NCBI GenBank assembly: GCA_015061885.1
Contig: SUVS01000001.1
Coordinates: 1-64,000 of the forward strand
Length of the DNA stretch: 64,000 nucleotides
Direction: 5' to 3'
Origin: Lentisphaerota bacterium
GTDB taxonomy: Bacteria > Verrucomicrobiota > Lentisphaeria > Victivallales > Victivallaceae
Every line of letters starts with the position of its first letter. The first letter of the stretch is position 1. The notes under the pieces are model-generated. The model was not told the origin of the DNA. It made no database searches and was given only the letters and a program-made list of their open reading frames with translations. Shown here one piece after another: positions 52,401-60,880 of the stretch. The position numbers and the translations under genes are program-made.

Positions 52401-52775
52401 TTACACTTTTAAGGATTTCAGGTGTTTTATAAAAGCCTGTGATTGTTTTTCAATGGCTTCTTCCTGCTCATGCGTTGGTAAATGCGGTATTTTATGGTGC
52501 ATTTCCATACAGTCAACAAGTAACGGTATGCAATCATAGAGCAGTTTATAAAAAACGTGTTTCCCGCGTTTGTCGGCTTCAACAACGCGGGCTTTTTTCA
52601 ACACATTCAAATGCTGGCTTACCGCAGAAAAATCTTCATTGGTTCCGGCAACAATATCGCAGACGCACATTTCTTTTCCCGCAAGACTGCGGACGATCCA
52701 CAAACGGGTCGGATGTCCGAGTGCTTTGAAAACCTCCGCTAAATCAGCGAGATTCCGGGTTGAAGCATTTGCCAT
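52401..52775 (-). CDS. ArsR/SmtB-family metal-responsive repressor
   Basis: The 124-residue winged-helix protein has LADLAEVFKALGHPTRLWIVRSL and the metal motif ELCVCD-type EMCVCDIV (about residues 33-40), plus the recognition helix DFSAVSQHLNVLKKARVV. Cys pairs at that position sense As, Cd or similar ions; a His-rich tail (MHHKIPHLPTHEQ) may add another site. It probably controls the CDF gene downstream on the same strand. Confidence 0.9.
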   Translation of the reverse strand: MANASTRNLADLAEVFKALGHPTRLWIVRSLAGKEMCVCDIVAGTNEDFSAVSQHLNVLKKARVVEADKRGKHVFYKLLYDCIPLLVDCMEMHHKIPHLPTHEQEEAIEKQSQAFIKHLKSLKV

Positions 52776-52795
52776 TATAAAACCCCAGCCTGTTT

Positions 52796-53743
52796 TTACT
52801 TTATCTGCTTATAATTTTTTACTGCTTTAGCGGCACATTTTCTTAACAGTTCAGCATCCTGTTTGGTTATATCTGCGGGGGCAAAGGTAATTTTTTCCGC
52901 ATCTTCGTTAAACAAAAATGCGTACCAGCAGGCCGCTTGCAGATAGTGCCCCTGATTGTTCAGATGACTGTAATCATTATGCACATATTTTTCTTTGGTC
53001 TTTTTGTTGGTTTGGTACAGCGATAGACCCACTACATCACCGGCAAAGGAGGGCAATTCCGGATATTTGTACTTTTTATTGGGATCAGGCCGTTGGTATT
53101 TTACCGGTGTATCTGCCCGGAAATTCTGCACCGCGTCCGCCATCGGGATAATCCGGAGCTGATATTTTTCTGCCAGCATACGGTAGGCGGAGCATATTCT
53201 TTCGTACATGCCCTGCTGGTCGAAACCCCATTTGCTGAAGCCGGGGAAATCCTCCCGGTATGCCCAAGTCTGCTGGATAACGACTTCAGCATTTTTCTGA
53301 TATTTGCGGATATATTTTATCAATTCGCCGATGTACGGTTCGTATGATTTGAAATCAAAACTCATTCTGCTGGCCTGCTGAACGGTGATTATATCATACT
53401 GATTGTTTTTGATAAGCCCGTTGATGTAGCCGTAAGTAACTTTGGCATCTTTCCAACCGATATTTGCCGCAGAATCCCATACCGATATTTTATATGGCGG
53501 TTTCTGCTTGGGAGCGTTTTCGCCTTCAAGCAGTTTTTCGTAATGCTTTTTTAACGGACAGCCGCCGATGTAGGCACTGGTCAGAACCAGATGGTGTTTT
53601 TGTCCGGCATTGACTATCTGCGGCAGATATTTACCGACACATATAGAAAAACTGTTGCCGATCATCAGCACTTTCAGCTCTTTTGCTGAAAGATTGACTG
53701 TCAGAGCTAACAAAACGACGATTGATAAAGCGTATCTGTTCAA
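52796..53743 (-). CDS. Secreted DUF4886 SGNH-hydrolase-like protein
   Basis: The 315-residue protein has a signal peptide (MNRYALSIVVLLALTVNLSA). The block LMIGNSFS (about 26-33) carries the SGNH nucleophile Ser, and YVHNDYSHLNNQGHYLQA near the end supplies the Asp/His-like block. DUF4886 proteins occur in gut and marine polysaccharide degraders and are expected to be esterases. No function is proven. It stands between arsR and the creatininase-like gene on the same strand. Confidence 0.82.
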   Translation of the reverse strand: MNRYALSIVVLLALTVNLSAKELKVLMIGNSFSICVGKYLPQIVNAGQKHHLVLTSAYIGGCPLKKHYEKLLEGENAPKQKPPYKISVWDSAANIGWKDAKVTYGYINGLIKNNQYDIITVQQASRMSFDFKSYEPYIGELIKYIRKYQKNAEVVIQQTWAYREDFPGFSKWGFDQQGMYERICSAYRMLAEKYQLRIIPMADAVQNFRADTPVKYQRPDPNKKYKYPELPSFAGDVVGLSLYQTNKKTKEKYVHNDYSHLNNQGHYLQAACWYAFLFNEDAEKITFAPADITKQDAELLRKCAAKAVKNYKQIK

Positions 53744-53770
53744 AATAAGTTCATCCCTTTTTTATTTGAA

Positions 53771-54634
53771 TCAAAGTTCGTTCAGAATCTTCAATGCTCC
53801 GCCGTTGTCGTGAATGATGCGTTTGCCGCTCTTGCGGGCTTCGCCGGCATCGGCAATGGCTTGCAGGATCGCAGCCGAGGCATTGGTGAGAAATTCGGCT
53901 TCCAGTTTGGCTCCCAGTTCGGCACTGGCTTTTTCCGGATAGCCCATTACACCCACGACCACATCGCTCCGCTGGCTGGTCTGCACAACTTCCTGCGGCA
54001 GATCGGTGAAACTTTCACGCAACTGGTAACTGTCCGGGTCGGAACGCAAACGTTCTGCCACTTCAGGTACATCGGTTTGGATCATCTCTTTGCGGACGAC
54101 TTCCGGACACCAGTGGAGCAGTAAGCTGGTTTCCGCCAACGCCGCGTGGTAGTCCTGCGTATTGAAAAGTTCCAGCCAGGTCGGCGAGAAATCCCAAATC
54201 GGCACCATGAGGATCATTTTTTCCTTGAGGGCAGGGTTGAGCCACTTCTGGATACGCAGCGATTCTTTCAGATGCAGCATGCTTTCGCTGCCGCCATGAC
54301 CGGGGAGGATGATGAAATTGTCAAAACCCTGCAAGGCGAGCGACTCAATGATTTCGCCGACCAGATTGCTGAAAGTGTTGGGTTTGACATTGATCGTGCC
54401 GGTCAGCAACCCGCCGGAAAAGGTGTAATTCAGAGTCGGTGCAATCAGACAATCGAGCTTTTCAGCGAGTTTTTCCGAGCAGAAATTGGCATTTCTTATA
54501 TCCACATCCAGCGGCAGATGATAACCGTGCTGTTCGCTCAAGGCGTAAGGTATGATGATAGTTTTGTGCTTGGCGGTCGCCAGATAGTTTTTAAGCTCAT
54601 AGACGGTCAAGTCCTGCATACGGTGACTTTTCAT
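53771..54634 (-). CDS. Creatininase family amidohydrolase
   Basis: The 287-residue protein has the family metal motif IPYALSEQHGYHLPLDVD (Glu, His and Asp ligands, near residues 29-46) and ILPGHGGSESML (about 108-119) with a second His. The family includes creatininase and enzymes of pterin/flavin precursor breakdown, so the substrate here is unknown. ATG 54634 follows AGGAGG at 7 nt; the upstream ATG at 54667 would overlap the glycosyltransferase gene. It lies 29 nt after that gene. Confidence 0.88.
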   Translation of the reverse strand: MKSHRMQDLTVYELKNYLATAKHKTIIIPYALSEQHGYHLPLDVDIRNANFCSEKLAEKLDCLIAPTLNYTFSGGLLTGTINVKPNTFSNLVGEIIESLALQGFDNFIILPGHGGSESMLHLKESLRIQKWLNPALKEKMILMVPIWDFSPTWLELFNTQDYHAALAETSLLLHWCPEVVRKEMIQTDVPEVAERLRSDPDSYQLRESFTDLPQEVVQTSQRSDVVVGVMGYPEKASAELGAKLEAEFLTNASAAILQAIADAGEARKSGKRIIHDNGGALKILNEL

Positions 54635-54663
54635 AAAAAATCCTCCTGGGGTAAAACAATTAA

Positions 54664-55764
54664 TCACATTACTTTAAGTTCATGCAGTGCCGCGATCACT
54701 TCGTCGGCAGAGAGTTTTTCCATACAGCGGCGGGAACCGGAGGGGCATACGCGTTTGAAACATGGCGAACACTTTTCCTTATCATAAATAATCAGCCATT
54801 TATCGCTGACCGGTCCCGTTGCCCGGTAATCGGTCGGGCCGAAAACCGCCACTCCCGGTACGCCAAGTGCCGCCGCCAGATGCATTATTCCCGAATCGTT
54901 GGCTACGCATGCCCGGGCATTTTTCAAAAGATTGTATAAATCACTGAAATTGGTTTCGCCGGAGAGGTTGAATGCTTTATTTTCCGGCAGTCCGGCTATG
55001 ACTTCATCGCCGATCATCCGTTCTGATTTACTGCCCAGAACTGCAACTATGCCGCCGCGTTCAATATAAGCCGCCGCCACCTGATTGAATTTGCCGCTGT
55101 CCCAGCGTTTGGCGGCTCCGTATGCCGCACCCGGTGCCATCAGCAGCAGTTTGGGGTGCTGGCAGAAACTTTGCATTTTCAAAGTCAGTTGTCCCATGGT
55201 CAATTTAGAATTCAACTGCGGCATCAGCGGTTCGGGGCGTTTTGCCCCCATACTGCAAACGATGGAAAGGTATTCGTTGGCGTGATGACTTTCGTTGAGA
55301 ATCCCCTTCTGCCACGCTGGAAATCTGAATGTTTTTTTCATCAGCAAGCCCCGGCAGCGGGCGGCTCTGCCGTATAATTGCCGGATGCCTGCACAACGCA
55401 TCTGCCACGCATCACGCAGTGAATTACTGAACATCACTCCGACTTTGAAATTGAATGCCCGTAACTTGGCATATACACTTTTGTCCCAGCTTTTGTGAGC
55501 TTCCTTTATGGTAATAACATAGGTCACTCCGGAGCAAAGCCGGTAAAGGTCAGCTACCTGTGCCGGAGCTACAACCACCAGCGGGGCCTTTTCCGGCAAC
55601 ATCATGTGCAATGCGTGCAATGCCGGCAGAGTCATGACTGCATCACCCAGCCAGTTGGGGGATTTTACCACCACTCCGTGTTCAAGCAATGCCGGAGCTA
55701 TGGGGGTTACGGCAAACTCTCTTGCCGCGGCAAGTTCAGTTGATGTCTGGCGGATGATACTCAT
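54664..55764 (-). CDS. waaF: Lipopolysaccharide heptosyltransferase (GT9)
   Basis: The 366-residue protein has the two Rossmann halves of GT9. Landmarks are SPNWLGDAVMTLPALHAL (about 34-51), LLMAPGAAYGAAKRWDSGKF (about 208-227), and ACVANDSGIMHLAAALGVPGVAVFGPT (about 285-311). The tail carries CSPCFKRVCPSGSRRCM, as in WaaF-type enzymes. It would add a heptose to the LPS inner core in the cytoplasm. Whether it is WaaF rather than another GT9 transferase is inference. Genes for Ffh and an unknown membrane protein lie upstream on the same strand. Confidence 0.88.
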   Translation of the reverse strand: MSIIRQTSTELAAAREFAVTPIAPALLEHGVVVKSPNWLGDAVMTLPALHALHMMLPEKAPLVVVAPAQVADLYRLCSGVTYVITIKEAHKSWDKSVYAKLRAFNFKVGVMFSNSLRDAWQMRCAGIRQLYGRAARCRGLLMKKTFRFPAWQKGILNESHHANEYLSIVCSMGAKRPEPLMPQLNSKLTMGQLTLKMQSFCQHPKLLLMAPGAAYGAAKRWDSGKFNQVAAAYIERGGIVAVLGSKSERMIGDEVIAGLPENKAFNLSGETNFSDLYNLLKNARACVANDSGIMHLAAALGVPGVAVFGPTDYRATGPVSDKWLIIYDKEKCSPCFKRVCPSGSRRCMEKLSADEVIAALHELKVM

Positions 55765-55785
55765 AAAGATACCTTGAAAACTGCT

Positions 55786-56583
55786 TCAGAACTGGGGACG
55801 CATCCGCTGGGTTTTGACTTTGGGTTCTTCAAGGTAAAGCATATACCACATTTCGCCCAGTGCCGCGTTGGAAAAATTCTTTGCCTTGTCATTGGTAAGG
55901 CGTTCCCAGTTGGCATTCAACACTTCATTATCACAGCGTTTTTTGCTGTCTGCCAACACCTGACGGGCGGCTTCGATTTCGTTGCGTTTTACCAGAATCC
56001 AGCTGTAAAGAGCGTAAAGCAGCACCGCCGAATCACCTTTTGCACGCTTGAGTTTGCTTTTGGCAAATTTATCCAGTGCCGGATCATTTTTGCGGTACAT
56101 ACGGGCTATACGCATGGCTGAAGATGTGGAGTCGAAGAACAGACATTTATCCATCAACGCATCTGCCTGGGCAAATTCTTTGATCTGGTAATGAAACATC
56201 ATTTTCATCGTGTTAATCTGTTTTGCCAGCAACGGGCTCCAGAGATAGTAGCGTTTGAGCTGTTCTGTCATTTCCAAAGCATTGTGGACTGCCTGGGCTT
56301 GTTCTTTTTCGATAGTGCTCTGCATGAATTTAGGCGACATGCCGGGCTTCTGCTGCATCATATTGACTTTACGCTGTATCTTGGCTTGAACTTCCTGCAG
56401 TTTAGCCTGAATGGCATTGTTTATCTTGTTTACCCGGGTGCGGATATACAATCCGATCAATACCTGGGTCAGAATCATTGCCGCAATGCCGATTATGGAG
56501 CCCCATGCCATATTTTTCATAGCGTAACCGCTGGTGTAGGCGGCGATCAATCCGATGATTATTGCACTGATAAATGTCAACAT
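55786..56583 (-). CDS. Hypothetical membrane protein with TPR-like helices
   Basis: This 265-residue protein is not recognised. Two hydrophobic helices lie at residues 3-20 and 28-48. A coiled-coil-like basic/Gln-rich region follows (NAIQAKLQEVQAKIQRKVNM, about 56-75). The rest is helical, with alternating small and aromatic residues like tetratricopeptide repeats (about 100-250). It lies between ffh and the heptosyltransferase gene on the same strand and is close enough to both to share a transcript. It may be a small scaffold of the inner membrane. Confidence 0.6.
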   Translation of the reverse strand: MLTFISAIIIGLIAAYTSGYAMKNMAWGSIIGIAAMILTQVLIGLYIRTRVNKINNAIQAKLQEVQAKIQRKVNMMQQKPGMSPKFMQSTIEKEQAQAVHNALEMTEQLKRYYLWSPLLAKQINTMKMMFHYQIKEFAQADALMDKCLFFDSTSSAMRIARMYRKNDPALDKFAKSKLKRAKGDSAVLLYALYSWILVKRNEIEAARQVLADSKKRCDNEVLNANWERLTNDKAKNFSNAALGEMWYMLYLEEPKVKTQRMRPQF

Positions 56584-56618
56584 AAATATATTCTCCTGCT
56601 TTTCTTATGTGGTTCTGC

Positions 56619-58079
56619 TTATTTTTTACGACGCTGTTTCTGCTTTTCTTTTTTCTTGAGCTTGGCGATGCGTTTTTTCTTTTCCTGCTCTTTTTTGCTG
56701 ACGGTCTGCACACCGCCGCCGAAGGGGTTGAATCCGCCGCCGGAAGGCATACTGCCGGGCATGGACGTGCCGCCGCCCATAAGGGCTTTCATCAAGCCGC
56801 CTTTTTTCATCATTTTACGCATCTGGTTGAACTGCCGGATATAACCGGCGATTTTTTCCAGCGGCAGACCGCAGCCTTTGGCGATACGCTTGCGGCGGGC
56901 AAAGTCGATACTGTCAGGATTGGAGCGTTCCTCCGGTGTCATCGAAAGCACCATCGCTTCCAGCCGCTTGAACTCCCGCGGGTCGATCATTGATGCCGCT
57001 TCGGAGAGTTGTTTGCCGCCGGGCAGAAATTTGAGCAATCCTTCCAGACCGCCAAGTTTGTCAAATTGTTTGATCTGACTCAAGAAATCATTAAAGTCAA
57101 ATTCATTTTTCCGGAGTTTTGCCGCCAGTTTTTCGGCTTCTTCCTGATCGAGATCGGTGGCGGCTTTTTCCACGAGCGATACCACGTCGCCCATGCCGAG
57201 GATACGCGATGCCATCCGGTCGGGATAAAACACATCAAGATCGTCAAGTTTTTCGCCCAACCCGATAAACTTGACCGGGCATTGAGTTACCTGGCGTATG
57301 GAAAGTGCCGCACCACCGCGGGCATCACCATCGAGTTTGGTGAGGATAAAACCGGTAAGATTCAATGCTTTATGGAAGGTATCTGCCACATGCACCGCTT
57401 CCTGCCCCAGTGCGGCATCGGCTACCAGCAATACTTCGTCGGCACGCACGCTCTGCCGCAGTCGGATGAGTTCCTGTACCATGGCGTCGTCGATTTCCAA
57501 CCGTCCGGCGGTATCCAGAATCACTATATCAATGTGGTTGAATTTAGCGTGGCTGACAGCCTTGGCGGCAATGTCAGGCACATTCATATTGCCGCGTTCG
57601 GAGTAAACTTCGATACCGAGTTCTTTACCGAGGATCTCCAACTGGTCGATAGCCGCCGGGCGGTAAACATCGCACGCAGTCAGCAAAACCGACTTTTTCT
57701 GTTTGTCGGTAAGGTGCTTTGCCAACTTTGCCGCCGTGGTGGTTTTACCCGAACCGTGCAGACCGACCAGCATGATAACAGTAGGAGTACTGGCAAGATT
57801 GAGGCCGCTTGCTTTTTCTCCTAAAAGTTCGATCAGGCGGTCGTTGACGATTTTTACCACCTGCTGACCGGGGGTGATGCTTTTAAGCACCGCTTCGCCC
57901 AGACAGTCGGTACGCACTTTTTCCACAAATTCCCGGGCAATATCGACATTGACATCGGCATCCAGCAACGCAAGACGGATCTCCCGCATGGCTTCAGAAA
58001 TGTTGCTTTCGGTCAGACGGGTTTCGCCCCGGAGCTTCTTGAAAATTTCTCCGAATTTATCGCTGAGATTATCAAACAT
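56619..58079 (-). CDS. ffh: Signal recognition particle protein Ffh
   Basis: The 486-residue GTPase delivers ribosomes making membrane proteins to FtsY. The N domain is at about 1-85; the G domain contains GLHGSGKTTTAAKLA (about 107-121), DTAGRLEID (about 190) and TKLDGDARGGAALS (about 245-258). The Met-rich M domain (about 300-430) binds 4.5S RNA with SGGG-type GCGLPLEKIAGY. A Gly/Pro-rich linker and a very basic tail end the protein, longer than in E. coli. A promoter lies ahead of it and the hypothetical membrane gene follows. Confidence 0.95.
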   Translation of the reverse strand: MFDNLSDKFGEIFKKLRGETRLTESNISEAMREIRLALLDADVNVDIAREFVEKVRTDCLGEAVLKSITPGQQVVKIVNDRLIELLGEKASGLNLASTPTVIMLVGLHGSGKTTTAAKLAKHLTDKQKKSVLLTACDVYRPAAIDQLEILGKELGIEVYSERGNMNVPDIAAKAVSHAKFNHIDIVILDTAGRLEIDDAMVQELIRLRQSVRADEVLLVADAALGQEAVHVADTFHKALNLTGFILTKLDGDARGGAALSIRQVTQCPVKFIGLGEKLDDLDVFYPDRMASRILGMGDVVSLVEKAATDLDQEEAEKLAAKLRKNEFDFNDFLSQIKQFDKLGGLEGLLKFLPGGKQLSEAASMIDPREFKRLEAMVLSMTPEERSNPDSIDFARRKRIAKGCGLPLEKIAGYIRQFNQMRKMMKKGGLMKALMGGGTSMPGSMPSGGGFNPFGGGVQTVSKKEQEKKKRIAKLKKKEKQKQRRKK

Positions 58080-58128
58080 GAGTTTTTGCTCTCCAATAGT
58101 TGCACATAATTATAAAAATACATTGCAT

Positions 58129-58157
58129 AATATACCACCCTTTTGTGAAATCTTCAA
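58129..58157 (-). promoter_or_regulatory. Predicted ffh promoter
   Basis: On the minus strand TTGAAG (58157-58152) and TATATT (58134-58129) are 17 bp apart. The leader would be about 42 nt to the ffh start, ending in TTGGAGAG. Confidence 0.55.
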
Positions 58158-58187
58158 GCTGTAAATCAATTTTTCTTGCCTTGAGAG

Positions 58188-58216
58188 TTGCAAAAAAGCA
58201 TAAAATGTGTTAAATT
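58188..58216 (+). promoter_or_regulatory. Predicted promoter of the mutarotase gene
   Basis: TTGCAA (58188-58193), 17-bp spacer, TAAATT (58211-58216). The hexamers are the same as in the GH16 promoter. It is divergent from the ffh promoter. Confidence 0.5.
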
Positions 58217-58272
58217 ATTACCCAAAGAGGTGTTTTGAAAAGATTTCAATACAAAAAAGGATGGATTTTCTT

Positions 58273-59169
58273 ATGAATACTGTTAATGCTCTGCAAAGCC
58301 GTTTCGGTTCTGAAAATGTAAACTTCTATGCCGGGCCCGGTGGATTTACTGCTGTTAAACTTGCCAACAGTTACGGTGAAGCGGCTCTTACACTTTATGG
58401 TGCCCATGTTATGAGCTATACGCCTGCCGGTGCAGTTCCGGTGCTGTGGATGAGTGAAAAATCCATGTTTACTGCCGGAGACCCCATCCGCGGCGGTATT
58501 CCGGTTTGCTGGCCCTGGTTCGGCCCGGATGTTACCGGTAAATTCGGCGGACACGGTTACGCCCGTGTGTCGCTCTGGAATATGGTATCAGCCGGTCAGA
58601 CTCCCGCCGGTGAAACGAGTGTTACTTTGTGCCTGGAGGATAAAGATGTGGATGCCAAATTTGCTCCGCAGTCATTCAAACTGGAGCTTTCTGTAACGCT
58701 GGGGGCAACATTGACCGTTGCTCTGAAGATCTACAATACCGGTACGGAAGAACTTGCTTATTCCGGAGCATTGCACAGTTACTTTAATGTGGCGGATTCT
58801 GCGGCAATCAAGGTTTGCGGTCTGGAGGATTGCGAATACTCCGACAAGGTTTTGAATGTGGAAGGCATACAGTCTGGTTCCATTGTTATTGACCGTGAGA
58901 TCGACCGGGTTTACCGCCGTACCAGCGGGAGCGTCAATGTGGAAGATCCGGTTTTCAACCGTACGATCCGCATCGCCAAATCCGGCAGCACCTCCACCGT
59001 GGTCTGGAATCCCTGGATCGAAAAATCGAAGAAAATGCCGGACTTCGGCGATGAAGAATATCATACCATGGTTTGCGTGGAAGCCGCCAATGCTTCCGCC
59101 GCCGGTGATGACCGGGTACTGGCTCCCGGAGCCATGGCGGAACTGCGGCAGATGATAAGTATTGCCTGA
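58273..59169 (+). CDS. D-hexose-6-phosphate mutarotase (YeaD-like aldose epimerase)
   Basis: The 298-residue galactose-mutarotase-fold protein interconverts anomers of glucose-6-phosphate-type sugars. RGGIPVCWPWFGP (about 75-87) is the family signature, with HGYARVSLW and the catalytic His/Glu blocks SGALHSYFNVAD and VCVEAANAS. ATG 58273 is preferred because AAGGA lies at a suitable distance; in-frame ATG 58261 sits too close to it. It would feed glycolysis. The exonuclease gene starts 16 nt downstream. Confidence 0.9.
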   Translation: MNTVNALQSRFGSENVNFYAGPGGFTAVKLANSYGEAALTLYGAHVMSYTPAGAVPVLWMSEKSMFTAGDPIRGGIPVCWPWFGPDVTGKFGGHGYARVSLWNMVSAGQTPAGETSVTLCLEDKDVDAKFAPQSFKLELSVTLGATLTVALKIYNTGTEELAYSGALHSYFNVADSAAIKVCGLEDCEYSDKVLNVEGIQSGSIVIDREIDRVYRRTSGSVNVEDPVFNRTIRIAKSGSTSTVVWNPWIEKSKKMPDFGDEEYHTMVCVEAANASAAGDDRVLAPGAMAELRQMISIA

Positions 59170-59185
59170 AAGGTCAGAATCTTTT

Positions 59186-59737
59186 ATGCAGTGGTTTGAA
59201 TTGGGGCCTTTTACAGTTTTTGATCTGGAAACTACCGGTATGAGTCCGGTCAACGACCGCATCGTGGAAATCGCTGCTATGCGGGTGGAAGTTACCGGAG
59301 AATATTCCGAATTTCATACCCTGATAAATCCGGGCAGACTTATTCCGCCGGGAGCAAGCCGGGTGCATCATATTACCGATGATATGGTAGCTGATTCGCC
59401 CCGCTTTCAGCATATCGGGCATGATTTTCTGGAGTTTGCCCGCAATTCGACACTGGTGGCACATAATGCCAGATTTGATTTGAGCTTTTTGCAGGAAAGT
59501 CTTGCACGCACCGGTTTACCGCTCTGGCAGGGCAAAACGATGGATTCACTTTTGCTGGTACGCAAACTTTATCCGGGGTTACCCAGTTACAGTTTGCAGA
59601 ATTTACGCAACACATTGCAGCTTGACCGGGCGGGGGATGACTTGTCCGCACACCGGGCAGGGGACGATGTAGTCTGGACAATGCGGCTGTTGGAAATATT
59701 GCTTTCCAGAGCATTGGCAGCCGAACAAGAGGATTGA
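59186..59737 (+). CDS. DnaQ-type 3'-5' exonuclease
   Basis: The 183-residue protein has the three DEDDh exonuclease motifs: FTVFDLETTGM (Asp, Glu), LVAHNARFDLSFL (Asp), and SAHRAGDDV (His, Asp). This is the fold of the polymerase III epsilon subunit and of PolC-linked proofreaders; a stand-alone role in repair or RNA trimming is possible. ATG 59186 is chosen over an earlier TTG because AAAGG lies upstream. It is 16 nt after the mutarotase gene and 16 nt before the first transporter gene. Confidence 0.88.
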   Translation: MQWFELGPFTVFDLETTGMSPVNDRIVEIAAMRVEVTGEYSEFHTLINPGRLIPPGASRVHHITDDMVADSPRFQHIGHDFLEFARNSTLVAHNARFDLSFLQESLARTGLPLWQGKTMDSLLLVRKLYPGLPSYSLQNLRNTLQLDRAGDDLSAHRAGDDVVWTMRLLEILLSRALAAEQED

Positions 59738-59752
59738 GTTATTGAGGTTTTT

Positions 59753-60277
59753 ATGTTGTTTCTGAAAAAAAAGTGGCACAGTTCTGTCAATGCCGTATTG
59801 CTGGTTTTTATGATAATGCTGGGGCTTTATCTGTTTGACGATAATATTGGATTGTTTACTACCCTGACTGCACTTTTCGACAGTGCGGAAAACGCTGTCC
59901 GCTCGTCAGATATGCCGCAAGTGGAATGGACTTGGCAACTCGGTTTGCTTGGCGGAGTATTTTTCGGCAGCTTTTGCGGTTCGCTGATAAACGGTTCGTT
60001 CAAAATCGTCTGGGCATTGGAAGATGTTTCCTGTTTTACCGGCAAGGTATTCAAAAGTATTTTTTCGTCGTTGATCTCCGGTTTTCTGGTCATGTTGGGG
60101 GCAATCATGGCAGGTGATGTGCTTTTGGGGCAGCTCTCTGCGGCAATGGAACACTCGACTGCAGCATGGTTTTTTCTGGTATTTGCTTTAATAACTGCCG
60201 GGATAACGGCTCTTTTTATTGAACGCAGAAAATCTTCCGGTGGTTCGGCAGACAAAAGCGGGGAGGGCGGAAAATGA
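59753..60277 (+). CDS. YeeE/YedE-like membrane protein, first half
   Basis: The 174-residue protein has about four membrane helices. GGVFFGSFCGSLINGSF (about 68-84) resembles the repeated helix-loop of the YeeE/YedE (DUF395) sulfur-compound transporters. It lies with the next gene in a 4-nt ATGA overlap, so together they likely form one transporter. A GAGG site sits 5 nt ahead of the ATG. The substrate is not evident. Confidence 0.72.
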   Translation: MLFLKKKWHSSVNAVLLVFMIMLGLYLFDDNIGLFTTLTALFDSAENAVRSSDMPQVEWTWQLGLLGGVFFGSFCGSLINGSFKIVWALEDVSCFTGKVFKSIFSSLISGFLVMLGAIMAGDVLLGQLSAAMEHSTAAWFFLVFALITAGITALFIERRKSSGGSADKSGEGGK

Positions 60278-60867
60278 TTTCTTTATTTGCTTGTGGGGCT
60301 CTTGAACCGTTGGCTCTGACTGGAAATGTCAGAATGGCTGTTGCCATAATTTACGGTATTTTTCTGGGCATACTGATCATAAAATGCGGTTTTTCCGACC
60401 GAGTGGAAGTTAAAGAAAACCTTACTTTCAAAAGTATGAAAATGGTCAGAATACTGCTGTTTTCTGCCGGATTGGGCATGATCGTATTTGTTTTGCTGAA
60501 AAACTTTCACATTGTGCAGAGTCATTACCCGCAGCCGGGATTCTGGAGCGTGCTTGCCGGCGGTATTATTATGGGTATTGGGCTGGGATGGAACGGGTTG
60601 GTTCCACTTACCGCTGTTTCGGCACTGGCTTCGGGCAGACTTTACGCCGTCTGGAGTATTGTTGGTATGGCACTGGCGGTTCCGGCGGCGGCGTTGATCC
60701 GCAATAATTGCGGCAATGTACTGGCAAAGTTCAATGCTCCGTTGAACGATGTCCTGAATAGAGAAGGCTCGTTCTGGAGTTGGGAAAATCCCGCGTTATG
60801 GGTTGCCGGTACAGCATTGCTTTTGTTTGCAATAACCGCCTGTTTCGGCACCAAAGAAAGCAAATAA
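60274..60867 (+). CDS. YeeE/YedE-like membrane protein, second half
   Basis: The 197-residue protein has five or so membrane helices. AGGIIMGIGLGWNGLVPLTA with SALASGRLYAVWSIVGMALA corresponds to the YeeE signature GGxxFGxGxxxxGGCPxxA, but the Cys-Pro is replaced by Asn-Gly-Leu-Val-Pro. In E. coli YeeE those cysteines carry thiosulfate. It overlaps the first half by 4 nt. Selenium or sulfur transport is inference. Confidence 0.72.
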   Translation: MISLFACGALEPLALTGNVRMAVAIIYGIFLGILIIKCGFSDRVEVKENLTFKSMKMVRILLFSAGLGMIVFVLLKNFHIVQSHYPQPGFWSVLAGGIIMGIGLGWNGLVPLTAVSALASGRLYAVWSIVGMALAVPAAALIRNNCGNVLAKFNAPLNDVLNREGSFWSWENPALWVAGTALLLFAITACFGTKESK

Positions 60868-60880
60868 ATCAGATTTGAAT

